Shown here piece by piece: positions 18,852 through 30,348 of a DNA stretch of 64,000 nt. Below the pieces are notes generated by a model that saw only the letters and a program-made list of their open reading frames with translations, did no database searches and was not told the DNA's origin. The DNA comes from Trichoderma breve (lineage: Eukaryota; Ascomycota; Sordariomycetes; Hypocreales; Hypocreaceae), in NCBI RefSeq assembly GCF_028502605.1, contig NC_079235.1, positions 1,860,001 through 1,924,000 on the forward strand, given 5' to 3'. Every line of letters begins with the position of its first letter. Position 1 is the stretch's first letter. A program made the translations under genes and the position numbers.

Positions 18852-20388
18852 ACGCTTCTTCGATATGCCATTGCCTATACTTTGATGAGGCAATACATAT
18901 ATAAGACACCGAGGGGTGTTTATATCTCAAAGGAGGAGGTGACGAGAACATTTAATTGTGAAAATAGGGTCAACGGTTGTCGACTGGCGTTGGGGCGTTG
19001 GGATATTGGGTTCATGCCGCCCAGAGCATTTGATACCCTTCATGATAGATGATCCTAGCTAAGGGGATAGATCAAATCAAAGGACTATGACTGACTTTTA
19101 CTTACAACACCCATTTACTGCTCTGTTCATATGGAGCTTGGGATCAAGAATTAAAGACGAGAGCTATGGCTGACCTAACCTTGCAATTTAACTAGGGAAC
19201 GCCTCTTCAGCACTCCAACGTTGCTGTTATCCCGTGTCGCAAATAATACCGAATACTAGACAAAGTTAATTATAGTAGTAAATGCTAGAGGAATATAGCT
19301 ACCTAGGTACTAATGGTAGCAGAAAGTAGTACTAGTAGCAAATACTCCAAGAACCTTACCTCAGCTGGACATTTACCTTAGTTTTGTTTGGGTGAATGCC
19401 TGTAGTAGTAAATAAACGGCTTCCCGGCTCCAATGCTCAAGCTTCACGTAGTCGCTCGCGTACTGAACAGCTACTCCCTTTTACAATTACATAATAGTCA
19501 TATACACTCCGTATTCCGTACTAGGTAGAGTAGTACGATATTTATTTGCCCGATTTACTACAAGCAGCAAGTTCTTGATTGGCTAGCAATTGCTTGTGCT
19601 GTCTCGGAAGTAGCGGCGTTTCTTCACTTAAGGTACGTCATGTCAGAACCGATTAACCCGGGGTAAGCTATCAATCTTAATTACGGACTGCATGCCATCG
19701 CCATTATAGGTTACATCCAGATGGCCAATTCAGGGACGGTAATATCTGATCACTTTGATAGTAATTGCCCACTGACTTGGTTGTTTTTTTGTGTCTTCCA
19801 TATAATATTAGTACATATCTTTAGCTCGGGGATACATATATTATGCCAGCACCACATCTACTATAGTACGTCATCGATGAGTATCAATCGAGACTTCTGC
19901 ATCAGCGAAACTACGGGAGTCAGCTTGCCCCTTCCTTCCCTAGCTGCCATCTTGCGAATTGCCGTTCCCAAGCCAAGATAGTCGCAACCTTGAAGCCATT
20001 GGTTGCAAACCCCTCACTGTCCAGTACCCGCCCCAACGTACTCCGTACATAATGATAGACTGATAGTCGTTAGTGTTGTTAGTGATGACCTCATACCAGT
20101 ATTAACATGCCAGCAGTTCCCACTACTTTGGTGGACATGCTCGTAATGTATTTCCACCTCGTGTGGCAGGTATTGGAGACTGGAGCTATAATAGAACGAG
20201 AAACCGCGGTTCCGGGGTCCATTTGCCCTCTCATCGAAGCCCGGCCTTTTGTGAGAGAGAATCTACCTTACCTTAGTAAACTGAGCAGAGACTCATCCCA
20301 GAACATATCGTGAACATACGGCAATACAGCCACCGCCTTTGTCGCCGAACAACTGTAATATACCAGATTGATACTACCGGCCTGCGCA
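18852..20388. other. AT-rich intergenic region with GTAC/TAGTA-type motifs
   Basis: 1.5 kb without a convincing gene. It contains repeated short strings: agtagtaaat near 19275 and 19402, related tagtagcaaat near 19333, cctaggtac near 19302, actccgtattccgtac at 19506-19521, and cgtactccgtac at 20037-20048. The short open frames here (for example 19721-19981 and 20107-20313) have no family features. Confidence 0.5.
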
Positions 20389-22850
20389 ATGGCGATGCAT
20401 TCCGCAACCAATCGCCGTGCCCAGTCGGGCGGGTATCTTCCCATTGAAGACTATGGCATGGTGGGCAATATGCACACCTGTGCTCTTGTTGGCCTTGATG
20501 GGAGCATCGACTTCATGTGCTGGTGAGTTTTCAAAGACCAACTCACAAGGCCACATGCAATCTTATGTTAAATTCGATCCAGGCCTGATTTTGATTCGCC
20601 GTCTGTCTTCTGTCGCCTTCTTGACAAGAACAAGGGAGGCTATTTCAGCGTCTCTCCGCCTCATGATCTCGGCTGTACCACTAAACAGCAGTATCTGCCC
20701 TCCTCGTGCATTTTACAGACCAGATACATTCACGAGGAAGGTGTCGTCGATGTCGTGGACTTTTTTCCTAGGCCCAAGAGCGCCAAAGTCATGACCAAAG
20801 GCTACAAGCAGAATGCCTATCGTGAGGCCATGACTGTGCAAGAAGAGTTGAAGAAATGGACCGTCCGGCGTGTGGAGTGCATTCGTGGATCCTTGCCCGT
20901 AGGTATGAAACACTGCCATTTCTCCTGAGCAAGATTCTAGGATCATTGTGAACAAGTGTAACAGGACTGATCTAACAAATGCCGCAGATGTTGAAATATT
21001 CCCTGCGTTTGGCTATGGCTTACACCCCCATGAGACAACACTTTTACGGCCCACACACACATCGGAGGATCGGGAAAGCAAGATCGGGACCTTCCACAGC
21101 CAGGATGTTAAGCTTCAGCTTGATGTAGCCGTCGACATGGGGCATCATTATCCAGACATCACTTTTCAAAAAGTCAAGAAAGAGGCCATGCTTGGAGAGG
21201 GCTTGGTATCTCGTTTTACTCTCACTGCTGGCCAATCCATTTCATTCATTTTAAGGAATGACATCCCCGATCATATCGCCGAAGTTATCACGGACGAAAT
21301 CGTGGACCACCAACAGCACGATACTCAGATGTTCTGGTACAACTTCATCACCCAGTCCAAATACAAGGGGCGATGGAGAGAGGTGGTGGCTCGGAGCCTT
21401 ATGATTTTGAAGTTACTAACATATGGTAAACTGCCATAAAGAGCCACAAACTTTCGGAAGCCCTGCTAATACGCAATATGTAGAGCCAACCGGCGCCATC
21501 ATTGCCGCCCCTACCTTCTCCCTACCCGAAGACATAGGTGGCGTGAGAAATTGGGATTATCGTTTCTCATGGGTTCGGGACTCGAGCTTTACTATTTACA
21601 TTCTTCTCCGCCTTGGTTTCAAAGCTGAGGCAGACGCCTACATGGAATTTATCATGGAGCGCTTCACTCAATCCATAGGACCAGATGGTGGATTGCCCAT
21701 CATGTTCACCATTCGTGGGGAGACTGACATCCCTGAGATCACTTTGGATCACTTTGAAGGCTATCGAGGCAGTGCTCCCGTCCGCATTGGTAACGGCGCT
21801 GCTTTCCACCTTCAATTTGATGTATATGGTGAATTGATGGATTCCATCTACTTGTACAACAAATATGGAAAGCCAGTGTCTTGGGATATTTGGTGTGCTG
21901 TTCGGCGAATGCTAGGTCTGTATCGTCCGTCATTTTATCGCCTATTACGTTTCGCTGACTTCGTCGCCTGGCAGATTATGTCTTGACCATTATAGGTAGT
22001 AAGTACACTGCCAAGCTACGTGTCCTAGGCAGGTGAATTGATCAAATGTAGAAACCGACATGTCCATCTGGGAAGTGCGAGGCGAAAAGCAACGGTTCAC
22101 CATTTCACAAGTCTTCCTCTGGGTGGCATTTGATCGCGGTCTTCGACTTTCAGAAAAGAGATGTCTCCCATGCCCCAACAGGGCAAAATGGCTGGAAGCC
22201 CGCGATAGCATCTATGAAGAGATTATGGAGAAAGGTTCGTGACTACCTCTATCTTATTCAAAAGTCAATACTCCATTCTCACAACATCCTAGGATACAAC
22301 GAAGAGATGAAGTCATTCATCCAAAGCTATGAAGCTAATACCGTGCTGGATTCGTCCATTTTGCTTGCGCCTCTTGTGTTCTTCATTTCCCCAAGCGACC
22401 CTCGCTTTACAAGCACGCTCGATCGAATTATGCTGCCACCAGAGGAAGGAGGATTAACGAGTACTGGGCTGGTGTATCGATATGACACTGATGCGTCAGA
22501 TGACGGTAAGTCATGGGCCAATATCGAAATAGAAAGTTCGATGAAGCTAACCATCAACTTCTTTTTGCAAAGGCGTTGGAGGAAGAGATGGAGCCTTCTC
22601 GATCTGTACGTTTTGGCTAGTTGAAGCCATGACCCGCGCGAGTATCCACGAACCCAAGTATCTCCCACGAGCTTTGAACCTTTTCCAGAATATGCTCCAG
22701 TTTTCGAACCACCTGTCCATGTTCTCGGAAGAGATCGCTCGAAGTGGCGAACAGCTAGGCAACACACCACAGGCTTTTAGCCACCTGTCGCTTATCAGTG
22801 CGGCGTTCAATCTTGACCGCGTGTTTGAAGGATGGCAAGATTCTCGCTGA
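20389..22850 (+). CDS. Glycoside hydrolase family 15 enzyme, trehalase/glucoamylase-like
   Basis: Eight exons: 20389..20522, 20583..20902, 20988..21425, 21484..21915, 21975..21995, 22052..22234, 22293..22505 and 22573..22850, giving 672 aa. The N-terminal domain ([37 protein letters not shown]) is the one that precedes the GH15 catalytic domain in bacterial-type trehalases. The (alpha/alpha)6 domain shows [37 protein letters not shown] and the acidic loop [10 protein letters not shown]. No signal peptide, so it is probably cytosolic. Exact substrate (trehalose or another alpha-glucoside) cannot be told from sequence. The seven introns are placed by frame and homology; exon 5 is only 21 nt and its donor is ambiguous (gtagta at 21996 or gtaagt four bases later). 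Confidence 0.85.
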
Positions 22851-23654
22851 TGCATCTCTTCTGAATCGCGGCGAAGCTTTCAGTTGTGTTGATTAATTCA
22901 TTCTGTATTCCTATTTTCCCTTGTTGGGATCCCTGGTTGAAGGTTCAAATGCCAATTCTAAATCTAAATGTTTGTGCACGTGTCGTTGATGCCTCTGACA
23001 TGCTGTTTAATTCGAACAATCAGAAATGGAAATAAAGTATTCATATCCAAATCTCTCCATCTCGCCCCCTTATCTCGGTATAATTTCATTCTTTCGTTTA
23101 ACTCTGTATACATGGCTCCTCTAAGATGGCAGATAGCCTTCGCCGCTGATAGGTAGGAACGTCATGTTTGACTGCACCATGGCTCTTCTCATTCAACTGT
23201 AGGTAGCGGCTACAAAGGATTTCACCGCTTTCATCGGAATTGGTCCTAATCAAGGGGATTCTGTGGCGTGATCTGACACAACATTCGCATGTTCGAGGCG
23301 GATTTCTTGAGTGTAGTTGATGATAGTGACCATTCATCTCGTCATAGTCATTGGTGCCGCATGATTTGAGACGCCGACTCCGGGCTTCGGTTTTGTGACG
23401 GGACGACGTCAGAATGTAGATGGTAGACATTGTGCCTCGAAATTCTATGTGGAGTGAGGTTCCAAAAAGATAAGGGGCTCGATGAGGGTTGACAATCTCA
23501 AAGTTGAGAGTAGCAGCCAGATGCTGGGAGAGGTATGGCTTGACAGGCGGAATGTTCTTTGGCTTTGAGAAGATGGAAGTGGTTTCAACAGGTAGTTATA
23601 GAATCCGGCTTAGCTATTTGCCCGACTCCGATGGCGACAGCGTTGCTTCATAAA
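22851..23654. other. Intergenic, between convergent genes
   Basis: 0.8 kb between the GH15 and HAD-phosphatase stop codons. The short open frame at 23098-23430 on the minus strand is low quality and matches nothing I know. I see no gene. Confidence 0.5.
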
Positions 23655-24497
23655 TCATGAGGCTTTGGAAATTCGATCCAGGGTCTGGCTATCCAAAATC
23701 TCACGAAAGTCTCGTGCCCAAAAGATGTTTGCTCCGTCGTCGGGGTGGCCGACGTGTGGGACGCGGACGCCAACTCGCTCGAGTGTTTGCATGAGCGACG
23801 ATGTGGCGTCGGTGGATATGACAATGCCGTGATGGGCAAGGAGACATTCCATGTCGGTAGTTGAATCGCCAAAGTAGACGGTCGGATTAGAGGCGTGCTC
23901 TTGTTTGGAGATGAGTTGGTTCAGTGAGTTGGCCTTGTCACGGGAAGTGGTTAGCCTGACGCCATCGTTGAACTCGTCAGGGCCTTGGATTGTGCCCTCG
24001 GCGGAGATGCGGTTGGTTATGATTGGTATATTGTGCGGATGAAGCACGCCCTCTATAAACGCCCTGGACCAATTCACGGAGATGACAGCAACATGCCACC
24101 CATTCTCCCGCGCCAGTTCAAGCATTTCGATGAAGCCCTCTCTAACGACGATGGAGCCGCTGCAAACTTGGTCCCTGCCCATCTGAAACAGATCCTGGCT
24201 TGTTAGGCCTCTGAACAGGCCCGACTTGTCGACTCTATCCAGCGACGCATTCTCCGTGTCTGTTAGACTGGAGAGGTAGGCGAGTTCCTGGCTAGGCGAG
24301 CAGCGCTCGTGCGAAGGCGGCGTGAAGGCGTTTGCAAAGGCCTTGTGGTCATCGCCGTACGCTTGGACGATGTTGTCCCATTCTGTTTGCAGATGTTTGT
24401 CGTTGCGTTGAGATTGGAAGGAGATTGCGGACTGGGCGAGCTGGAAGATTGTGTCTTTGACGGTGATTGTGCCGTCGAAGTCGAAGATGAGATTCAT
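23655..24497 (-). CDS. HAD-superfamily phosphatase
   Basis: Single exon, 280 aa from the ATG at 24497. The protein opens with HAD motif I (IFDFDGTITVKDT; nucleophile Asp6 and acid/base Asp8). A helical cap region follows, then motif II (VAVISVNWS), a lysine in the motif III region (SRDKANSLNQL) and motif IV (VYFGDSTTDMECLLAHHGI). It is close to the phosphoserine-phosphatase/PHOSPHO type of HAD enzymes and to fungal proteins named only as HAD-like hydrolases. The substrate is not evident. The frame is open 75 codons further upstream to an ATG at 24722, but that extension is His/Pro/Thr-rich and puts the catalytic motif in an unusual place. The gene is divergent from sec13. Confidence 0.85.
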   Translation of the reverse strand: MNLIFDFDGTITVKDTIFQLAQSAISFQSQRNDKHLQTEWDNIVQAYGDDHKAFANAFTPPSHERCSPSQELAYLSSLTDTENASLDRVDKSGLFRGLTSQDLFQMGRDQVCSGSIVVREGFIEMLELARENGWHVAVISVNWSRAFIEGVLHPHNIPIITNRISAEGTIQGPDEFNDGVRLTTSRDKANSLNQLISKQEHASNPTVYFGDSTTDMECLLAHHGIVISTDATSSLMQTLERVGVRVPHVGHPDDGANIFWARDFREILDSQTLDRISKAS

Positions 24498-25338
24498 GGC
24501 GTTTGGGCTTGGCGGGGGTGATTGTGAAGCTAGGCGGATGGTAATTGTTGTTGCTAATGTTCTTCTTTGATGGCTAGACGGATTGAAATTTATGCCAAGT
24601 GTGTATTGGTAATAAAGTTTGTGATTGTATGGAGGAGGATGACGCAAATGAGGGTGATGGATCGGCAGTTGCGTCAAGATCCGTTGAAAGCCGGAGTGTA
24701 GAGGGGTCACATGTTGTCTCATGTTGTTTCTTGGTTAGCCATCTTCCGCTCCTCTGTGTGTTACCGAACAGCTCTTTTTGACTCAAATTAAGATATAATT
24801 GGAGATCATTCATTTCTTTTTTTGGCTTGTTGCTAATACTATAATTGTATTTAAATCTACGGGTTTCAACCAGGATCCACGATGGCACACATGCATGACT
24901 AGTCTGTCTACCTATACTTCTCATCTTTGTGTAAAAGCATCATTACATTACATTGTTTGAACCGACTCAATAACCGCATCTCATTCAATCAGATTCCATG
25001 AACCTAAAACAGCTGTATATATATATAAATCTCACGGTATCGTGATGTTTGCTTCCATATTTATTTACATGTACTAGCAGCTCTCACTCCCTGCTGCAAG
25101 TAACCCCTGCACACCTGTCTCGTCTACCAAATCACGTGCACATACCAAAGCTCCCCACTAGCCTGGCCCGTACCTTGTCTATCTCCAATCGCAGTGGCGC
25201 TCTACGTATCGAATCGTAGCTTGCTGGCAGGAAAGCAGCACAGGCCAGATTCGCCAGATCGCATTTGTCTCGATTCTTCCACCCGCAAACCCCAATTCTC
25301 CCTCTATATTCCAGTCTATTCGCAGTTATACCTTCAAG
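24498..25338. promoter_or_regulatory. Divergent promoter region HAD phosphatase / sec13
   Basis: 841 bp with a strong TATA-like tract at 25014-25030 (tgtatatatatataaat) on the sec13 side. The last 150 bp, C- and T-rich, is probably the sec13 leader. Confidence 0.45.
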
Positions 25339-26572
25339 ATGGTAAGAAGCGCAGCTCTTTGCAGCTCCTTCTCCCGTCCCGTTGCGCAATTTCGAGGTGG
25401 CTAACCAAGGCATCTTCATCTAGGCGGCGCAGGTCATCTCCAACTCCGGCCACGATGATATGATTGTATGTTCGACCTCTACCGTCCCTCACCTCGATCC
25501 CGCTTGATATCGCCACAGAATACGCCTTGAAACCTTGCTGTTTTCTCTCTCTCTATGACTATTCACATTTATGCGACAAGCAACAAAGAGTGCGCTTTGG
25601 CTAACTAGTACCGAATCTAGCACGATGCTGTTCTCGATTACTACGGACGAAAGCTGGCGACCTGCTCAAGCGACCGAACGATTAAGATCTTCGAGATTGA
25701 GGGCGAGACACAACGCCTAGTTGAGACTCTGAAGGGGTGAGAGAAGCCTTCCCTTAGATATGCCGATACGATTACCTTTCCGACACCACAGTCACTAACA
25801 TGACGTCCCATTTAGTCACGAAGGTGCTGTATGGTGCGTTGCCTGGGCGCATCCCAAGTATGGTAACATCCTGGCATCGGCCGGTTACGATGGCAAGGTC
25901 TTTATCTGGAAGGAACAGGGTGCCCAGAACAGCCAGTGGCAGCGAATCTACGACTTCCCTCTGCACAAGGCCTCAGTCAACATTGTCTCCTGGTCTCCCC
26001 ATGAGGCGGGCTGCCTCCTCGCTTGCGCATCGTCTGATGGCAACGTCAGCGTTCTCGAGTTCAAAGACAACAGCGTCGACCATGTCACATTCCAGGCTCA
26101 CGGCCTCGGTGTCAACTCCGTCTCCTGGGCTCCGGCTACCTCACCTGGCAGCATCGTTAGCAGCGCCCCAGGCCCTGGTGCCACCGGTAACCGACGGTTC
26201 GTCACGGGTGGTTCTGACAACTTGATCAAAATCTGGACTTTTGACCCTGCCTCGCAGTCATACAAGCAAGAGGGTGAAGCGTTGACGGGTCACAGCGACT
26301 GGGTTCGCGACGTTGCGTGGTCTCCAACCGTCCTGCAGAAGTCATATATTGCATCAGCTTCCCAGGATAAGACTGTCCGCATCTGGACGTCAGACCAGTC
26401 CAGCGGCGGCCAGTGGGCAAGCAAGGTGCTCAACTTTGATGCCCCTGTTTGGCGTGTTAGCTGGTCCTTGAGCGGCAATGTCCTTGCTGTTAGCTGCGCG
26501 GACAACAAAGTGTCCCTGTGGCAGGAGAACCTACGTGGTGAATGGGAGTGCGTCAAGTCGATTGAGGAGTAA
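25339..26572 (+). CDS. sec13: Sec13, WD40 protein of COPII coat, nuclear pore and SEA complex
   Basis: Exons 25339..25341 (the ATG alone), 25424..25465, 25621..25736 and 25816..26572 give 305 aa. It starts [18 protein letters not shown] and has six WD40 repeats, with marks such as [73 protein letters not shown] and [13 protein letters not shown]. Sec13 completes its beta propeller with a blade from Sec31 or Nup145C. It thereby serves ER export vesicles, the Y-shaped nuclear pore subcomplex and TORC1 regulation. The first intron (82 nt, gtaaga...ctag) begins directly after the start codon, and the second is 155 nt. Length and repeat count are normal. Confidence 0.96.
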
Positions 26573-27311
26573 GACAATAAGGAGGAGACGAGAGAGAAAT
26601 GCGAAAATATTTGATATCATGACATGGCGTTTGTTGGTGAGCTAGGTGTCCAAGGCAAGAAGAGGAAAAAGAGAGGAAACAATTATGGATAGGATAAGTC
26701 GATTTACCATACGTGCCCTATCCAATGAGAGAGCGCAGCACCGCGGATATGATGCCAATACCTAATGGCGAACTGGTCACGTTAGATGGAGCCATCATGG
26801 CTACATGCAATAATTCTTTGGAGAGCTTTTACATAGAGGTTAAGCACCAACTTTTCACTTTGGGCCAAGAGACGTAATGAGCTTAACATGGCCATAATGC
26901 TGGATAGCCTTGTCTTTGACCTTGCTGATTACTGACTTGTCAATGAGTAGCTATTTTTATTTCCTTTGTCTAACGTCGCCGTTGACCTTGTTCAAGTATA
27001 TATGGAAAAACAAAACGAGAACGTTCAAAAGATATTTATAGCGAGTACGTTCAAAAAGAGAAACAATGATGAAAGGAAAGAAAATGACGTCCAACGTCAG
27101 AAATGAACACGAGAGGATATGTATTTATATCTCAAAATGTTCAAAGCATCGAGTTAATATAAATGCTATCAAGTTGTCAAATCCGAGTTGACGTTCTCAT
27201 CATCAGTCTTTTCAATTCTCAAGTCCTACTGATATCGTCTAGGTTCCGTCAGTATACCCATTTCAATCTCGTCCATCTTACTCACAAGGCACTCTCTCCC
27301 CAGCAGCAAAG
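26573..27311. other. Intergenic: sec13 3' flank and phosphatase promoter
   Basis: 0.74 kb of AT-rich spacer between genes on the same strand. No gene-like sequence is seen. Confidence 0.5.
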
Positions 27312-28423
27312 ATGGCAAAGTCCGCACCATACATCTCCATCCCAGGAGTGGCCAATTTTCGCGACATTGGCGGCACTCCCATCGCCTCGCATCCGGGAAA
27401 GGAGGTTCGGCGCAACATTGTCTTTCGTTCAGCCCGGCCTGACATTTCGACATCTCGAGGGAAGAAAAAGCTACAGATGCTCGCCATCACTCACACGTAT
27501 GATCTTCGTTCGACACAGGAGCTTTCTTCTTCGAAATCCTATGACAGAAGCAAGCTGATTTGGGCGGGCACAACAACTCGAGTGTCCGTACCAGTGTTCC
27601 GGCCCGAGGAGTATGCCCCGGACGCTGTAGTTGCGAGGTTCGCAAAGCATGGGACAAGTTGCGAGGTAAGACAACTGTTTCTTTTTTGATGACGAGGAGC
27701 ATGCCGATGTCTATGTTGAATAGATGTTTGATGACATTTTACTGACTAATTTTAAAAGGGATTCGCCGAGGCCTTCTCAGAGATCCTCTTCTCGGCAAGC
27801 CATGTCCAGAACAAGGCGCGCCCCTTTGCAACCATTCTTGAGCACTTATCCTCTGCTACTAACCCCCCTACTCCTATGCTAATTCATTGCAGCCTAGGTA
27901 AAGACAGAACGGGCGTCATCAGCGCTTTGATTCTATCTCTCTGCGGCGTGAGCGATGAGGACGTGGCCAAGGACTATTCCTTCTCGGAAAAGGAGCTGGC
28001 TCCGCTTCTTCCATCGCATGCTGAAAAGCTTTCAGACAACCCGGCTTTCAAAGGATCTCGCAATGATGCAGAGATTTTGGTCCGAACGCGGTGAGTAGCT
28101 GCTCTTCCATATTATAGATACGAGAAGCGTATGTAGGCTCTTGACTTACTGACGGCTATGTTATAGAAAGGAGAATATGCTTTGCTTTTTGATGAAGCTT
28201 CGAAAGAGGTATGGCTCGATTGAGAAGTGTATCATTGGTCATAATCTGCTCCAGGCTGATGGCATCGCTCGACTGAGACGCAATATGATTGTTGACGCCT
28301 CCAAGAACCACTCGATCGTCGGTAAGTTCTGAAGTTCTAATCTCCATCTTTCAAGTTGAGGCGATATTAAGCTAATGCTAACCATTTGGGCAAGATAAAT
28401 GGGATGAGGAGGATTTTGCGTAA
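27312..28423 (+). CDS. Tyrosine/serine protein phosphatase (Y_phosphatase3-type, HCX5R)
   Basis: Exons 27312..27665, 27759..28090, 28167..28321 and 28395..28423 give 289 aa. The N-terminus VANFRDIGGTPI and NIVFRSARPDIST is typical of this family (fungal relatives of bacterial MptpB-like phosphatases). The P-loop HCSLGKDRTG is intact with Cys162 and Arg168, preceded by the MLIHC strand. The Lys after the Gly (GKDR) is the family variant associated with wide substrate use, including phosphoinositides. The last exon is only 29 nt and encodes the acidic end DKWDEEDFA. The substrate is unknown. It lies about 0.4 kb upstream of the Nudix gene on the same strand. Confidence 0.87.
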
Positions 28424-28814
28424 TTGTTCTGCTTGTTGACTGGAGTTCTGAATTTTGATACTGGGAGACCTGGGGGAATTTTTGTCTAATTGATGACGTG
28501 TAAACTAGCTTGCAAGATGTTAAATAGAGGTGTTTTATTTTATCAGATAATATGTTGGCATTCAGAAGACCATTTACTATCGTGACATGTAGATTCTCCA
28601 TTGCTATTTGGCCATTCAAGAGCTAGTTTGGTTGCATGCATCTAGTTTGTTGATGAGACGCGCTGCTGCCTGCTCACGACAACCAACGACACAGAAACTT
28701 CACTTCTTCGCTTTGCTTCCCCTCTTCCCGTGTCTCCTTCAATCCCAATCTTCACCATAAGAGAAAGATTTCAAGGGTGAATTTCCCCGTCGTACTCAGC
28801 TCTCTTCGTACATC
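28424..28814. other. Intergenic spacer and Nudix promoter
   Basis: 391 bp, with CT-rich leader sequence at 28690-28750 ahead of the Nudix start codon. No gene. Confidence 0.5.
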
Positions 28815-29336
28815 ATGGCAACTCCAAGCAGCAGTGCCCCAAACCACAAAATCATCGGCACCAAAGACCCAGCCAAATCCTACACCGACCGCAAATCCAC
28901 TCGCGTCGTAGCCCTCAAACCCTCGGGCGAAATCGCAATAATTTACGTCAAAGAGGGAAACTACTACAAACTCCCCGGCGGCGGCATCGAGGGAGACGAG
29001 AGTCCCACAGAAGCCGCTCTGCGCGAGGTCAAGGAAGAAACCGGCGCGACAGTCGCTCTCCGCAGCACCGACTACTTTGCCATGACTGAAGAGTTTCGCT
29101 TCCAGCAGCATCAGGTTTCTTGCTGCTATTTGGCCGACGTTGTCGATGATGTGGGAGAGCCGTGTTTGACGGAAGAGGAGCTTGCTGATGGGTTTGTTCA
29201 GCAGTGGATGACGATCAGCAAGGCCTTGGAGGCCATGTCTGCGGCTGAACCAACGACAGAATTTGGCTGTTTTGTGAAAGAGCGAGATATCTATGTTTTG
29301 ACTGAGGCTAAGAGACTTATTGACTCGTCGAGTTAA
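28815..29336 (+). CDS. Nudix hydrolase
   Basis: Single exon, 173 aa. A complete Nudix box lies at residues 56-78 (GGIEGDESPTEAALREVKEE followed by TG), matching GX5EX7REVXEEXG, so the Mg2+-binding glutamates are present. The rest of the fold is there too: STRVVALKPSGEIAIIYV before the box and EFRFQQHQVSCCYLADVV after it. Nudix enzymes hydrolyse nucleoside diphosphates linked to another moiety; the substrate here cannot be deduced. No targeting signal is evident, so it is probably cytosolic. The stop codon is about 120 bp from the 3' end of the facing gene. Confidence 0.9.
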   Translation: MATPSSSAPNHKIIGTKDPAKSYTDRKSTRVVALKPSGEIAIIYVKEGNYYKLPGGGIEGDESPTEAALREVKEETGATVALRSTDYFAMTEEFRFQQHQVSCCYLADVVDDVGEPCLTEEELADGFVQQWMTISKALEAMSAAEPTTEFGCFVKERDIYVLTEAKRLIDSSS

Positions 29337-29457
29337 ACTATAGGATATTTCTCATGTCGGGCTGTAATTCACGGGGACATCCATTATCTCTACTTCCGAT
29401 ATCTTTGCCTTGTATTGGATTATGACAGTTATGAGCTCATTACAAATGTGATTAATC

Positions 29458-30348
29458 TTAGCAGCTTTGATATGTATACTCAATTACCGCGTTTCGCCAC
29501 TCCTCAACCTCCATTGCCGACACATTATCCCAAATCCACACCACATTCCCCCCAAATACATAACAGGTGAGTCTTGTACCTCCAGGTTCTTCTTCAATTA
29601 CTCGAGAATTTAGTTCTCCCCGCTCTTCTCTCATCATAAGCTCTCTCGCCTCTCTTGCATTAAACTCGGAGGGGTAAGCTTTATACACGGCTTCTGCTAG
29701 CATTCGCAGTTGCATGGGAAACAGGCGGTCCCCGTAGTGGTCCATGATCGTTCTTATCTCTTCATTGTATTCCATCTTTGGCCATTCTGGTAGATTCACA
29801 AAAAATTGTTCGCATGCTGCCTCTTTCTCTCTGTCCCACCATGGAGGCAACAGACCCCGTCTAGTGGCAGCCTTTCTCAAAAATCTCTGGAAGCCGGGTT
29901 GATCAAGGTTGCAACCGTACCATATGGTGGCCGCTATCCACTCGCCTTCGAAAAGATGAGCCTCCGTAGCAAGGAGGCGGTAAGCCTCGGCGAGAATCTT
30001 ATAAACATCGGTTTCTGGGCGTTTGTGAAGCCATGTGCCTTTGTGAAGGCGAGTGAAGGGCATCTCGATAGGCTGCTCGAGCCCTTTTGTTGGTGACAGG
30101 CGGATGATTTCCGATTTCCATTCCTTAGTCGATACTTTTGGCGATTGATCTTTGGCTTTGAGCTTTGTTGCGTAATTCTTAGGCATCTGGCCGATATTCA
30201 GACCGTACCTCACTTGATGCACTCGGCTTGGATCTGACCGGGGCAACAACCTCTTTGCGAGCCAATATTCGCTTCGAGCGACGCCCTGCCAATACCGTCC
30301 CGCCCCTAATGCCGCAGTAAAACGGCCCTTGAGGATAGTTATCATCAT
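29458..30348 (-). CDS. Uncharacterised fungal protein, related to regions found in MYND-finger proteins
   Basis: Single exon, 296 aa from the double Met at 30348/30345; the frame is open to 30498, but that extension is unlike a protein start. The central and C-terminal parts read DVYKILAEAYRLLATEAHLF, GFQRFLRKAATRRGLLPPWW, IMDHYGDRLFPMQLRMLAEA. From memory this pattern (ILxxAYRLR, GLLPPWW, HYGDxLMPxQLR) recurs in fungal hypothetical proteins, often beside a MYND zinc finger; no zinc finger is seen here. The basic, Arg-rich N-terminus (ILKGRFTAALGAGRYWQGVA) could be a mitochondrial presequence, but this is a guess. Function is unknown. Confidence 0.65.
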   Translation of the reverse strand: MMITILKGRFTAALGAGRYWQGVARSEYWLAKRLLPRSDPSRVHQVRYGLNIGQMPKNYATKLKAKDQSPKVSTKEWKSEIIRLSPTKGLEQPIEMPFTRLHKGTWLHKRPETDVYKILAEAYRLLATEAHLFEGEWIAATIWYGCNLDQPGFQRFLRKAATRRGLLPPWWDREKEAACEQFFVNLPEWPKMEYNEEIRTIMDHYGDRLFPMQLRMLAEAVYKAYPSEFNAREARELMMREERGELNSRVIEEEPGGTRLTCYVFGGNVVWIWDNVSAMEVEEWRNAVIEYTYQSC

